From Streptococcus anginosus (GTDB taxonomy: Bacteria > Bacillota > Bacilli > Lactobacillales > Streptococcaceae): a stretch of DNA of 64,000 nucleotides. A program made the position numbers and the translations under genes. Location of the stretch: the NCBI RefSeq assembly GCF_900636475.1, contig NZ_LR134283.1:1302001-1366000 (forward strand). Reading direction: 5' to 3'. The notes beneath the pieces were generated by a model that was given only the letters and a program-made list of their open reading frames with translations, did no database searches and was not told the DNA's origin. Each line of letters opens with the position of its first letter. Within the stretch, counting starts at the first letter, position 1. Shown piece after piece: positions 1 to 10,423 of the stretch.

Positions 1-962
1 TTATCTGGTAATTGGAAAGCATAATTTTTATTTTTTACTAAATCAGTTTGAGAGATTTTAAATCCCAAATTCAAACTAGCTTCTAATATTTTTGATGAAG
101 CGGTATAAGTAGCTTTCCCAGTATAACTTCCATCTGTCAAATAACTTGTAAAATCAGCATAATTCACACCTGCAATCGTATACGTCGAAAACTTATCTGA
201 TTTAAATTCGACACCCGTCACATCTCCTGATTGGGTTTCGTTAATGGTGGTATCAGCCTTTTTGGTTAGGTCTTCTACTTGGTTTACGTCGTTGTCTTTG
301 AAGTGATACAATTTCCATTCGGAATGCAAACGGTCATCTGAAACGGTATTTTTAAAGGTCATGGATACCGATACTTCTTTGTTTGGTTCCACTTCTGTAC
401 CAGCTTCATTGACAAAGGAAATATCATATGAATGAGCCACTGTTAAAGTTTGACGTTTTTCACTCAAGACTTCTTTGATTTTGTTATCAATAGCCGTCGT
501 ATTTGAAATGGGTGTTACCTTTAACGTCACTTTTTCTGAAAAAGTATTCTCTGGATAGCTGGCTTTCACAATAACATTGCCAGACTCGGCCGTTTGCTCG
601 CCAGCTTCTTTGGCAACGGAAGTCTCAGCCTCTTTAGGAGTCTCCGGTGCAACAGATGGCTTCGTTTCCTGAGCATTTGTATCCGTAGTAGGTTTATCTT
701 CCTCACTACTTGGTTTGCTTACAGGAGATTCCACCGAGCTTGAGCTAGTTTTGCTTGTATCAGTCAGACTAGAAACAGGTTCTTCTTGAGATTGAATGAC
801 TGATGAGCTAGTTGAATTACTAACTGTAATAGCTGGTAAAATCAAGGCATAAGTCGTGATAAATACTACAATGAGAGACAAAGCTAAGACTAGCTTTGAC
901 AACCGTCTAGCCCGCATCCTTTCTCTGACAAGAAAGGCTAATTTCCTCCATAACTTCTTCAT
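1..962 (-). CDS. Large surface adhesin, N-terminal part (cut by left edge)
   Basis: The frame is open from an ATG at 962 to the left edge, so only the first ~320 residues are visible. The product starts with a basic stretch and one long hydrophobic segment containing TYALILPAITV, a signal/membrane motif I associate with streptococcal wall-anchored pilin-like proteins. A Ser/Thr/Pro/Glu-rich linker (about residues 50-120) follows, then beta-rich sequence. It begins 14 bp after the signal peptidase gene and should be the last visible gene of that operon. A wall-anchored adhesin is likely, but the C-terminus and any LPxTG signal lie outside the window, so the anchor is inferred. Confidence 0.8.
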   Translation of the reverse strand, partial: MKKLWRKLAFLVRERMRARRLSKLVLALSLIVVFITTYALILPAITVSNSTSSSVIQSQEEPVSSLTDTSKTSSSSVESPVSKPSSEEDKPTTDTNAQETKPSVAPETPKEAETSVAKEAGEQTAESGNVIVKASYPENTFSEKVTLKVTPISNTTAIDNKIKEVLSEKRQTLTVAHSYDISFVNEAGTEVEPNKEVSVSMTFKNTVSDDRLHSEWKLYHFKDNDVNQVEDLTKKADTTINETQSGDVTGVEFKSDKFSTYTIAGVNYADFTSYLTDGSYTGKATYTASSKILEASLNLGFKISQTDLVKNKNYAFQLPD

Positions 963-976
963 GTTTATTCCTCCAT

Positions 977-1570
977 TTAAAATGTTCCAAATCTATTTAA
1001 AGGCCATATTCGTACGCTTAATTTTCCTACAATCTGGTCTTGGTCAACAGGGCCAACTGCTGTATTTCGGGAATCAACCGAAACGCTTCGATGGTCCCCC
1101 ATTACAAAAACTTTTTCATCAGGCACTTGATAAGGTAATTTAATATTGGTATTTCCAAAGGATTTTTCTTTTAAATACGGTTCATCTAATTTCTTACCAT
1201 TTACCGTGACATTGCCTTTTTTATCCACATCTACCCATTCTCCAGAAGTAGCAATAACCCGTTTCACTAAAACTTTATTGTTATAGTAGAATGCCACAAC
1301 ATCTCCATGCTTTAAATCACGCGCATTGACTGAGACAACGACATCGCCTGATTTTAAAGTAGGCGTCATAGAATTTCCGTAGATTTGCAAAACTGGGAGC
1401 CAAATAGTAGCGACCAAAATCGCAACAGCAGAGACCGTCACCAGAGTAAAAATTGTACTTTTTAAAGTTCTTTTATAGCGGTCTCGATATTTTGTTGCCT
1501 TTAATTCTTGCTCAAGTGTCGCCACATCGGGCAAATCTTCAATGTTAAACTTTTTTGCTTCTTTCATCAT
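977..1570 (-). CDS. Signal peptidase I (accessory, adhesin-linked)
   Basis: This is a 197-aa type I signal peptidase that removes signal peptides from secreted pre-proteins at the outer face of the membrane. A ~35-residue cytoplasmic tail precedes one membrane helix (about 37-60). The catalytic serine lies in GNSMTPTL (Ser67) and the general-base lysine in VKRVIA (Lys103); the GDHR..S.DSR box (about 158-168) and the C-terminal RIWPLNRFGTF are intact. Both catalytic residues are present, unlike the SipA chaperone-like forms of some pilus loci. It sits between a small coiled-coil gene and a large adhesin, so it may be dedicated to that adhesin (inference). A second, general LepB is encoded at 18886-19500. 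Confidence 0.92.
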   Translation of the reverse strand: MMKEAKKFNIEDLPDVATLEQELKATKYRDRYKRTLKSTIFTLVTVSAVAILVATIWLPVLQIYGNSMTPTLKSGDVVVSVNARDLKHGDVVAFYYNNKVLVKRVIATSGEWVDVDKKGNVTVNGKKLDEPYLKEKSFGNTNIKLPYQVPDEKVFVMGDHRSVSVDSRNTAVGPVDQDQIVGKLSVRIWPLNRFGTF

Positions 1571-1577
1571 TCCCTGT

Positions 1578-1877
1578 TTATTTGTTCTCGTCTATTTTCA
1601 TAGCTTGGGCGGATTGCTGCTGCAATAATTCTTGCTCCATGCGTTTAATATTTTCTAAATATTAATCCGCAGTTGCTTGTGCTGTTTCAAAGAGTTTATT
1701 TAACGCAATAGAAGCGTCTGCGATAGAACCTGCTTTTTCTACCAAGATCTTCCGACTGTTCAATTCAGCTTGCAGTTTCTGAACCTGTTGGCGCAGTTGT
1801 TCATTTTCCTTGGCTTGAGTAACAAGTAATTCCAACAAATCTACTCGTCGTAACTTTCTTAATTCTTTTTGCTCCAA
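1578..1877 (-). pseudogene. Small coiled-coil protein interrupted by an in-frame TAA
   Basis: A TTG start at 1877 follows a good AAAGGAGG site and gives 71 residues, mostly a heptad-like Glu/Gln/Leu/Lys coiled coil, ending at TAA (1662-1664). The same frame then stays open for 27 more codons of similar character (YLENIKRMEQELLQQ...) to a TAA at 1578-1580, only 7 bp before the signal peptidase. The simplest reading is a single CAA-to-TAA change that splits a ~99-aa protein. The 71-aa product may still be made and may work. I do not recognise a named family. It is the first gene after the AT-repeat promoter. Confidence 0.6.
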
Positions 1878-1955
1878 CTTTCACCCTCCTTTCGCTTATC
1901 AGTCAAATTAAATGACAACTATTTTATTTTCTGCACGACTGAGCCCCACAATCTC

Positions 1956-1988
1956 ATTATATATATATATATATATATATATTGTCAA
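1956..1988 (-). promoter_or_regulatory. Promoter with AT-dinucleotide spacer
   Basis: On the minus strand there is a consensus -35 TTGACA (1983-1988) and a consensus -10 TATAAT (1956-1961). They are separated by 21 bp consisting only of alternating A and T. It lies about 80 bp before the first gene of the coiled-coil / signal peptidase / adhesin operon. The usual spacer is 17 bp, so this copy should be weak unless an alternative TATATA register serves as the -10. Confidence 0.75.
1959..1982. repeat. (AT)12 simple repeat
   Basis: Twelve uninterrupted AT dinucleotides. Such tracts change length by slipped-strand mispairing. Here the tract fills the whole promoter spacer, so each gain or loss of one unit changes the -35/-10 distance by 2 bp. 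Confidence 0.95.
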
Positions 1989-2346
1989 GTAATTTATCTA
2001 CTTTTTTTCTAACATTTTTGTAAACAAAAATTGCCAATATAAATCAGTTGATATGTAAACAAAAATTACCTAAATTTGCTTTTAAAAATTTATATGTTTA
2101 AACAATTAATATATAAAATACGCACAAAAAAGAAAACCAGCACACATATACAAGTTAACTATTCTTTTATCATTTACATCATAACCCATCATTTACCACT
2201 CGTCAACTAATATGATTTTTTATATGCACATTTATCTCATTTTTAGACAAATAAATTTATTTTGTCCATTTGTTTGGCTTTCACTCTCTTTTTGCAAACG
2301 ATTTCTCAATTTTATCATATTTTAACCAAAAAATAGAAGCTGACAC
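1989..2346. other. AT-rich intergenic stretch, no gene seen
   Basis: Very AT-rich DNA lies between the surface-protein operon promoter and the terminator of the permease gene. No convincing reading frame, RNA gene or repeat is visible apart from short A/T runs. Remote upstream elements for the AT-repeat promoter could lie here. Confidence 0.5.
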
Positions 2347-2378
2347 AAAAAAACTATAACGTTCTGCTATAGTTTTTC
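2347..2378. terminator. Bidirectional intrinsic terminator
   Basis: An inverted repeat AAAAACTATA / TATAGTTTTT with a 9-nt loop has A and T runs on both sides. It lies 80 bp past the stop of the leftward permease pseudogene. Confidence 0.7.
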
Positions 2379-2456
2379 ATCTTTAAAAAATGAGTAAAAA
2401 TATACTAAATAAATTTTAGTAATCGGATCAAAATAAACTTCTCTTTCCTTATATCC

Positions 2457-3369
2457 TCACACAAAACACATACTAAGAACCGTCAGCAGAATAATACTTA
2501 CAAAAATACTCAAGGAATTGAGGTTGGCTGATTCCGAGCGGTCTGATCCCAATTGGAGCGCATAGACAGGCCCCAGAGTAGATATAGGAGCCAGTAAACA
2601 AAGCACAAGCATTTGTCTTGAAGGGAGACTAATTGGAAAGGTAGCATAAACTATTCCTGCAAGAAGCCCCATTAAAATGAAACGTTGTAGAAGTCGTTTG
2701 ACTAACAAGCGAATAGCACACTTTTCGATATGAAAATCAACCAATACTCCAATCATGAGCATGGCAATAAGGGGATTGGCATTACCTGCAATACTCGCTA
2801 TATTGAGAAAGAGCTGTGGGATCTGAATCTGTAACAACGACAAGAGTAGCGTCAGTAAATACGTCAACAAGGGAATAGATGCAAAGATTTTCTTGAAAAT
2901 CATTCTCACAGACTGCTGTTGTTTTCCTTTGATAATCCTCTCAGCTATCAGATAATTCCCCCGAATACACATAATGGAATTTCCTGTATCAAAGAGAAGA
3001 ACCGTCATCATATATCGGCTTGGAAAGAATGCTATCACAAAAGGAATGACAAAGGTACCAATATTAAAGCCAGAATTTTGAATAAGTGCAATCCCTCTTC
3101 GTAAAGGGATTCTTACTTTCTTCAAAATGATATCCAATACCGTCCAAAAGGAGGTTGCCAATTATCCCCATAAAGAAAGGAAACAGTAGATCAAACGAGA
3201 ACGAAAGCGGAGCTGCTGAAGCTAAAATAGAACATGGCAATGTCACATTCATCAAGATAGTGGATAACTTCGCACCATCTTCTCGTCTAAAGACCTTTCT
3301 TTGCTTCAAATAATATCCCAAGTAAATAATAAGTAGAAATCCAATTGCCCTTGATAAAATACTAAACAC
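2457..3369 (-). pseudogene. Auxin efflux carrier (AEC) family permease, frameshifted
   Basis: Two overlapping frames together make one ~303-residue membrane protein, the normal length of AEC permeases. The N-terminal part (ATG at 3369) reads MFSILSRAIGFLLIIYLGYY... to about residue 70. The remaining ~230 residues, with several membrane segments, are in another frame. Removing one T near 3160-3163 joins them as ...FMGIMATSFWTVLDI.... This indicates a single-base insertion, real or a sequencing error. AEC proteins export small organic acids or other metabolites; the substrate here is unknown. It lies alone between terminators. Confidence 0.75.
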
Positions 3370-3420
3370 GCCAAGTTCCTTATCGTTCTTATGGTTCTAT
3401 TATAGCACTATCAGTAAAAA

Positions 3421-3455
3421 CAGGAATCACATATCTTTTAGTGATTCCTGCTTTT
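3421..3455 (-). terminator. Terminator after the deaminase gene
   Basis: A perfect 10-bp stem CAGGAATCAC / GTGATTCCTG with a 10-nt loop is followed on the minus strand by TTTTT. It ends the leftward deaminase transcript before the permease. Confidence 0.85.
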
Positions 3456-3497
3456 ATGTTTAATTGCTCACTTGGCTACTATTTTATCGTATTTCTC

Positions 3498-4766
3498 TTA
3501 CAAATCACCGAGCTCCACTGTTAACACTTGCCCATCCTTTACAACTTGCTCACCTGCTATATAGACATCTTTAACATCATTTCCCTTGACAGCATAGATG
3601 AGGTGGGAGAGCATCTTTTCTTCTGGATACAAGTGTACTTTACCTTTTGGCTGAATGATTAAAAAATCTGCTTGTTTGCCAACTTCTAGACTGCCGATTT
3701 GATCATCCATGCCGAGCGCTTTGGCACCTTCAATTGTCATTGTTTTCAAAGCCTGCTCAATGGTAAATTGAGTGGCGTCACCTGTGCGCATTTTTTGTAA
3801 AAGAGCAGCAGTACGACTTTCTTCAAACATATCCAAATTATTATTGGAAGCGACCGAGTCCGTTGCAAGTCCGACTGTCACGCCAGCTTGAATCAAGTCT
3901 GTTACGGGAGCAATGCCAGATGCTAATTTGAGATTGCTGATGGGATTGTGGGCGATATGAATCTTAGAGGCTGTTAGTTCTGCAATTTCTCGCTCATTTA
4001 ATTCCACACCGTGGGCAAAAATCCCCTCATGCTCCAGATAGCCTAATTCTTTCAAGAAAACAAGTGGACGTTTTCCATAACGCTCTAAAATCATGCCATT
4101 TTCTGCTTGTGTTTCTGCCACGTGGATATGCAATTTCAGCTGTAATTCACGCGCCAGCTCCAAGCTTCCCTTTAGCAAATCCTTACTGCAACTATATGGC
4201 GCATGTGGTGCTACCATTACTTTAAAGCGGTCATCGTTGTAGGACAGAATTTCCTCAATAATAGTCCGAGTACGCGCTAAGGTTTCTTCCGTCGTCTCCA
4301 TATCGGAGCTAAACAAAGTCGGTGAAAAATAACAACGCATTTTAGAGCGTTCCACCACTTCATGAATCTGCCCAATTTCAACACCGTTGGGATTGTACAT
4401 ATCATTAAAAGTCGTCGTCCCAGTCTGAAGCATTTCTGTAAGTGCCAGCTTGACAGCTCTTGTTGTGACCTCTGGTGTAAACTCGCTTTCTGCCGGCCAG
4501 ATATAATCTTCTAGCCATTCATGGAGATTGCTGTCATCTCGAATGCCACGAAGGGTGGTCATAGCAGAGTGGGTATGGCAATTGACTAGACCCGGCATAA
4601 GCCAAGCTCCCTCACAATCTACCGTCTCATCTGCCCGCGCTTCCCAAGTGGCATCCTCACTCCCACAATAAACAATCTTGTCCTCGTTTACCACCAGCAG
4701 CCCATTTCGATAGACATGAAAATCTGCGTCACATGTCACCAAATTCACCTGTTTAAATGCTTTCAT
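3498..4766 (-). CDS. mtaD: TRZ/ATZ family amidohydrolase, probable MTA/SAH deaminase
   Basis: A 422-aa metal-dependent amidohydrolase. Metal-ligand motifs are visible in order: NCHTHSAM, HAPYSCS, HIHVAET, HGVEL and ATDSVAS. Relatives deaminate 5'-methylthioadenosine, S-adenosylhomocysteine or adenosine to the inosyl compound in the cytoplasm, but this superfamily also includes guanine and other base deaminases, so the substrate is uncertain. The start follows a clear AAAGGAGAAG site. It is a single-gene unit with its own terminator. The ~220-nt leader contains a purine-class riboswitch, which suggests control by a purine and supports a purine-derived substrate (inference). Confidence 0.85.
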   Translation of the reverse strand: MKAFKQVNLVTCDADFHVYRNGLLVVNEDKIVYCGSEDATWEARADETVDCEGAWLMPGLVNCHTHSAMTTLRGIRDDSNLHEWLEDYIWPAESEFTPEVTTRAVKLALTEMLQTGTTTFNDMYNPNGVEIGQIHEVVERSKMRCYFSPTLFSSDMETTEETLARTRTIIEEILSYNDDRFKVMVAPHAPYSCSKDLLKGSLELARELQLKLHIHVAETQAENGMILERYGKRPLVFLKELGYLEHEGIFAHGVELNEREIAELTASKIHIAHNPISNLKLASGIAPVTDLIQAGVTVGLATDSVASNNNLDMFEESRTAALLQKMRTGDATQFTIEQALKTMTIEGAKALGMDDQIGSLEVGKQADFLIIQPKGKVHLYPEEKMLSHLIYAVKGNDVKDVYIAGEQVVKDGQVLTVELGDL

Positions 4767-4890
4767 CGCTTCTCCTTTAAATAAGAGTCACAAGGCATTC
4801 AATTACTGCGCATTCGTCAGCGTAGCAATCGCAAAAACAAAAGCCGTATGGATACTCATTTCACATTCACCTTATGCTCTATTTGTATTT

Positions 4891-4976
4891 GACAACATAA
4901 CTAAGGACAAAGCCACGCTTATTTACGGTAAGACGGTAGAAACTCTCCAACCTTATTATGGAGATTATATGTTTTC
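4891..4976 (-). promoter_or_regulatory. Variant purine-class riboswitch aptamer
   Basis: On the minus strand the purine-riboswitch core is present: TATAATC (J1/2), a P2 stem CTCCA/TGGAG whose loop contains GG, the junction TTTCTACC (complement of 4935-4942), and loop L3 CCGTAAA (complement of 4922-4928) able to kiss the L2 GG. P1 can form between 4968-4976 and 4891-4899. P3 is short (CTTA/TAAG), and about 13 extra bases lie between P3 and the 3' junction. With this P1, the base equivalent to the ligand-pairing position 74 is U, as in adenine-type aptamers. It lies 125 nt before the deaminase start in the same direction. No clear terminator hairpin was found for the expression platform. Confidence 0.75.
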
Positions 4977-4992
4977 ATTGAATTTTTTAGTT

Positions 4993-5021
4993 ATTGTAGC
5001 AAAATCCACACCAAATAGCAA
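4993..5021 (-). promoter_or_regulatory. Promoter of the riboswitch-deaminase transcript
   Basis: Minus-strand extended -10 TGCTACAAT (TACAAT at 4993-4998) with -35 TTGCTA (5016-5021), spacer 17 bp. Transcription would start about 7 nt downstream, just before the aptamer. The DNA from 5022 to 5214 shows no gene. Confidence 0.65.
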
Positions 5022-5214
5022 GCTTTAAAAAATAGGAAAAACATTGAAATTTACTCCGCAAATCCTATCTGCAATACTTTGAGCAATCAATCACTACAAC
5101 ATTTATTTAGTCTGTAATTATTTTTGAAACTGCTAGTCGCTCTATCCACACATTTATGAGTAGTTGCGAAATAAGCAGAGCCGTCTAGCTCAGTTCCTGT
5201 TTACTCTATTGATC

Positions 5215-6150
5215 TTACTTCATATATGAAAGCAAGTAGCCATATCCTGCTTGTTCCATTTTTTCTTTTTTAATAAAGCGTAGTGCTGCTGAATTGATAC
5301 AATAGCGAAGTCCGCCTTGTTCCTGTGGACCGTCTGTGAAAACGTGGCCTAAGTGTGCATTTCCTGAACGCGACCGCACTTCAATTCGCTCCATGCCGTG
5401 ACTTTTATCTTGATAATACTTGATCACATCTTTAGCAATCGGTCTTGTAAAACTCGGCCAACCACAACCAGCATCAAACTTATCACTGGCAAAGAAAAGC
5501 GGTTCTCCCGTTGTCACATCCACATAAATGCCTTCTTCAAACGTTGCAAAATATTCGTTATGAAATGGTCGTTCGGTTGCAGCATGTTGAGTGACCTGAT
5601 AGGCTTCCTCGGACAAGTTTTCCTTTAAAGCATTTTCACTCGGTTTCTCATACTGTCCCGGATCCACTAAAGGCTGATAGGCGTCATTAAGATTGATATG
5701 GCAATAACCACCAGGATTTTTCTTGAGGTAATCTTGATGATAATCCTCTGCCAATACATAATGGCGCAGCGGTTCTACTTCCACTGCAATCTTCTGACCG
5801 AATTGACGCTCTTGCTCTTTCACGACTTCGTTAATAACTGATACATCAATATCTTTTGTATAATAAATCCCTGTGCGGTATTGACGTCCGACATCATTTC
5901 CTTGCTTATTGATAGACAGCGGATCAATCACCCGAAAATAATAGAGCAGAATTTCTCGCAAGCTAACCAAATTTTCATCATAAGTCACCTGAACGGTTTC
6001 AGCATGGTCGGTCTGATGAATCAACTGGTAATTGGTAGATTCCACCTGCCCATTGGCATAACCGACAGTTGTATCAGTTACACCTGTGATACGGGAAAAG
6101 TATTCTTCCAAGCCCCAAAAGCAGCCACCTGCTAGATAAATTTCAGCCAT
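5215..6150 (-). CDS. msrAB: Peptide methionine sulfoxide reductase MsrA-MsrB fusion
   Basis: A 311-aa bifunctional repair enzyme that reduces both S- and R-methionine sulfoxide in proteins. The N-terminal MsrA domain has the GCFWG motif with catalytic Cys10. The C-terminal MsrB domain (from about residue 170) has GCGWPSF and the catalytic cysteine in [11 protein letters not shown]. No signal peptide or membrane segment is seen, so this is the cytoplasmic form, not the thioredoxin-linked surface lipoprotein form. It appears monocistronic. Confidence 0.95.
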   Translation of the reverse strand: MAEIYLAGGCFWGLEEYFSRITGVTDTTVGYANGQVESTNYQLIHQTDHAETVQVTYDENLVSLREILLYYFRVIDPLSINKQGNDVGRQYRTGIYYTKDIDVSVINEVVKEQERQFGQKIAVEVEPLRHYVLAEDYHQDYLKKNPGGYCHINLNDAYQPLVDPGQYEKPSENALKENLSEEAYQVTQHAATERPFHNEYFATFEEGIYVDVTTGEPLFFASDKFDAGCGWPSFTRPIAKDVIKYYQDKSHGMERIEVRSRSGNAHLGHVFTDGPQEQGGLRYCINSAALRFIKKEKMEQAGYGYLLSYMK

Positions 6151-6266
6151 AAAAACACCTCATTTCTTTGTTCTTATTTTCTCACAGATTCCTAAAATGT
6201 TATAAGGATTTGATTAGAACTTTCTTGAGAATGATATGGCAATGAACTGTCAAACACTACTCTGGC

Positions 6267-7202
6267 TTAATCCAGATAGTTCAACTTCCCACGAAAATCT
6301 TCTATGCTTTCATAGCCTTTTTCTGCCATAATCGCTTTCAGCTCATTTGTAATGCGCTCAAAAGCCCCTACACCTTCTTTATGCAGCGTTGTTCCAACTT
6401 GCACCATACTGGCTCCGCAAAGAATGTGCTCAAAAGCGTCCCGCCCTGTCAATACACCGCCCGTACCGATGATTTGAATCGAAGGATTAAGTCGTTGATA
6501 AAAAGCATGAACATTAGCAAGTGCAGTTGGTTTAATGTACTCACCACCAATTCCGCCAAAGCCATTTTTCGGACGAATGACAACTGTTTCATCGTTAATA
6601 TACAGCCCGTTACCAATTGAATTGACACAGTTGACAAAAGAAAGAGGAAATTTGTTAAAAATAGCTGCCGCTTGATCAAAATGTGCCATATCAAAATATG
6701 GTGGTAATTTAATGCCCAATGGCTTGGTGAAATAGTCAAACACTTCACTCAAGATCTTTTCCGTCGTCTCAAAATCATAAGCGATTTGTGGTTTGCCGGG
6801 AACATTGGGACAAGATAGATTGAGCTCGGTCAAGCCTTTAAAATCACTAGCTTGCACCTTTTTCAAAAGAGCATGGGTTTCTTCTAGCGACAGACCTACC
6901 AACGACAAAAAGAAGGTTCGGTTTGGTTCTGTCTGTTGTAATTCTAACAAGTAATCCAAATAATAGTCCAGTCCATGATTGGGCAGCCCCATTGAATTGA
7001 TTGAGCCAAGCGGCACATCTTGGTAGCGAGGTTCGGGATTTCCTGCTCGCGCTTGCAAAGTAGCTGTTTTGGTGACAAAGGTTCCCGCAGCTGAGTCTTT
7101 GACTTCTTCTAACTCTTCAATCGTCATGCAGGCCACTCCAGCCGCATTCATCAGGCAGTTGTCAAAAGAAAAACCAGCGATTTGTGTTTGAGTTGATGAC
7201 AT
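6267..7202 (-). CDS. pyrD: Dihydroorotate dehydrogenase, class 1A
   Basis: A 311-aa FMN enzyme of pyrimidine synthesis that oxidises dihydroorotate to orotate, with fumarate as acceptor in class 1A. The class 1A catalytic loop [12 protein letters not shown] is present with Cys131 as the base, and the FMN-binding C-terminal [19 protein letters not shown] is intact. The length fits class 1A (about 311 aa), and no pyrK partner, needed by class 1B, is adjacent. It is a lone gene divergent from gdhA. Confidence 0.93.
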   Translation of the reverse strand: MSSTQTQIAGFSFDNCLMNAAGVACMTIEELEEVKDSAAGTFVTKTATLQARAGNPEPRYQDVPLGSINSMGLPNHGLDYYLDYLLELQQTEPNRTFFLSLVGLSLEETHALLKKVQASDFKGLTELNLSCPNVPGKPQIAYDFETTEKILSEVFDYFTKPLGIKLPPYFDMAHFDQAAAIFNKFPLSFVNCVNSIGNGLYINDETVVIRPKNGFGGIGGEYIKPTALANVHAFYQRLNPSIQIIGTGGVLTGRDAFEHILCGASMVQVGTTLHKEGVGAFERITNELKAIMAEKGYESIEDFRGKLNYLD

Positions 7203-7365
7203 GAAATACTCCTTTCATTTTTTCTATTGTACCATTAAAAGCAGAAATCTGACTCTTTTAACGGAATTGAAGGAAAAATTGTTCGGGATAAGCAAATGAA
7301 TTTTTGCTGAGCAGGATTTTGTTGTAAATTTTATGTCGGAATTTTCAGAAAATTCAACTTTTTTC

Positions 7366-7394
7366 TTTACAGCACAAAAATTTTCTGCTATAAT
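7366..7394 (+). promoter_or_regulatory. gdhA promoter
   Basis: -35 TTTACA (7366-7371) and consensus -10 TATAAT (7389-7394), spacer 17 bp. It predicts a ~140-nt leader before the gdhA start. Confidence 0.8.
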
Positions 7395-7451
7395 GACACA
7401 CGTAACAAAATATAACATACACTGAACTCAGGCGAAAGTCTGGCAAAAAAG

Positions 7452-8889
<1,438 letters not shown>

Positions 8890-8904
8890 ACGAATATACA
8901 TAAT

Positions 8905-8938
8905 AAAAGGCTGTGGACGAATTTGTCCACAGCCTTTT
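8905..8938. terminator. Strong bidirectional terminator
   Basis: A perfect 14-bp stem AAAAGGCTGTGGAC / GTCCACAGCCTTTT with a 6-nt loop lies between the convergent gdhA and the leftward membrane-anchored protein gene. Confidence 0.93.
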
Positions 8939-8960
8939 ACTGTTCTTCTGCTGAAAATTT

Positions 8961-9548
8961 CTAAAACTTCACGCTTTTGGTTTCTCCCCACTTGACATTG
9001 TCATAAGTGAGAGTGTAAGACTGCTGCGATCCGTCCTCACCGTCATACATCAGCTTCCATTCTACCTTTTCACCCGCTACGAGTTCCTCTTTGATTTTGT
9101 TGACCTCAAAAATATCATCATCCATTACATAGGATTCGCCCATTTCGTCTTGTAAATCAAAGTCATAAACATTGAGTGGGAGCTTTTCGCTAGAGGTATT
9201 TTCGATAATAACCTTAGCCGTAATCATCGCACCTGTTGCTTGACCTTCCATTCGCTCTTTAGAATCCACGTGAATGTACTGGACAGTAACTTTCAGACCA
9301 TTTTCAAAACGAACGCTATCTCCCAGGCGATGATGTTTGTAATTATCTTGATAAATTTCAGTTCGAGTGCCATGCCCTAGAAAAGCAAGGTTGACAATAC
9401 TTAAACCAGCCACCATGAGGGTGATGCAAAAGAGCATGACACAGCTAATGATTGTCGTCCAAAACAAAGGCTGTTTATACAAAGGCTGTTTCAAGCGATA
9501 GACATGACCGTCAGGGGTCGTTATTTCATGCGGTACTTGTTCTTCCAT
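8961..9548 (-). CDS. Membrane-anchored extracellular protein, DUF4352-like
   Basis: A 195-aa protein with a ~30-residue cytoplasmic head, one hydrophobic segment (about 31-55) and a ~135-residue outer domain rich in beta strands. The pattern KVIIENTSSEKLPLNVYDFDLQDE resembles DUF4352/immunoglobulin-like sensor domains of Firmicute surface proteins. The assignment rests on pattern only, and the function is unknown. It lies 17 bp after the MscS gene in the same direction, so the two probably form an operon. Confidence 0.7.
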   Translation of the reverse strand: MEEQVPHEITTPDGHVYRLKQPLYKQPLFWTTIISCVMLFCITLMVAGLSIVNLAFLGHGTRTEIYQDNYKHHRLGDSVRFENGLKVTVQYIHVDSKERMEGQATGAMITAKVIIENTSSEKLPLNVYDFDLQDEMGESYVMDDDIFEVNKIKEELVAGEKVEWKLMYDGEDGSQQSYTLTYDNVKWGETKSVKF

Positions 9549-9565
9549 AATAATCTCCTTTCTGC

Positions 9566-10423
9566 TTACGCTGGCGCATAAATGGTTGGCAAATCAATTC
9601 CTCCCTTTAATAGAGCGTCATGATACAATCTGTAAAATTGATGATAAACGGTACTTTGGCTACCACTTTGGACAGTGATACTGACACGGAAATAAAATTG
9701 TCCGTTGTCTGCGAGTTGCGGACCTAAAATCGTCGGTTCCTGCAAAATTTCTACTTGATCGCACGCATATTCTTGATTGACCTGCTGGATAATCCGAGTG
9801 ACCTTCTCCAAATCCGTCTGAGCGTATAATGGAATATCAATGAGCGCACGCATATTGCCGCGTGAGAGATTGCTGACGACGGTAATGTTGCGATTAGGAA
9901 CGTAATGCAAAGTGCCATCTGCATCGCGCACTTGTGTCGTCCGAATCCCGACGCTCACAACCGTTCCTGCGATTTTAATCGAGCCATTGGTCAGGCGAAC
10001 GCTGTCTCCGACATCCAACTGTCGCTCCAGTAAAATAAAGAAACCATTGACCAAATCGGACAAGAAACCTTGAGCGCCCATCCCGATTGCTACCCCAGCA
10101 ATCCCAGCTCCTGCCAGTAAACTAGACACCGGCAAGCCTAAAATCGCTAATATCCAATAGATCAAGAAAAAGTAAAGGGTGTAATTCAGTAAATTTTCAA
10201 TCAAACGAGTGAGGGTCTTTTGCCGCCCTTCGTCTTGACTGGAGAGTTTCAAAGAGGGTGAGATAATCTTTCTTACGAGTACATGTACCAACTTTTTAGC
10301 GAGGTAAAAGAGAGCTAGCAATAGCACGAGTGAGACGAGCTTGCTAAAGACGTCATCTAACAAATTAGACCAGTTGAATTTTTCAAAGTAGCGAGAGAAT
10401 ACATTCTTGTTCGCAAATAACAT
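9566..10423 (-). CDS. Small-conductance mechanosensitive channel, MscS family
   Basis: A 285-aa protein with three hydrophobic segments in the first ~125 residues. The third is a pore-type helix rich in Gly and Ala (AGAGIAGVAIGMGAQGFLSD), the hallmark of MscS channels. The beta domain (VGDSVRLTNGSIKIAGTVVSVGIR) and the C-terminal alpha-beta domain follow. It would open on membrane tension to release solutes during osmotic downshock. It is the first gene of a two-gene leftward unit. Confidence 0.9.
   Translation of the reverse strand: MLFANKNVFSRYFEKFNWSNLLDDVFSKLVSLVLLLALFYLAKKLVHVLVRKIISPSLKLSSQDEGRQKTLTRLIENLLNYTLYFFLIYWILAILGLPVSSLLAGAGIAGVAIGMGAQGFLSDLVNGFFILLERQLDVGDSVRLTNGSIKIAGTVVSVGIRTTQVRDADGTLHYVPNRNITVVSNLSRGNMRALIDIPLYAQTDLEKVTRIIQQVNQEYACDQVEILQEPTILGPQLADNGQFYFRVSITVQSGSQSTVYHQFYRLYHDALLKGGIDLPTIYAPA

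Noticed and set aside
5398..5628. Rightward open frame opposite msrAB
   Set aside because: It is antisense to the MsrB domain and has no start signals.
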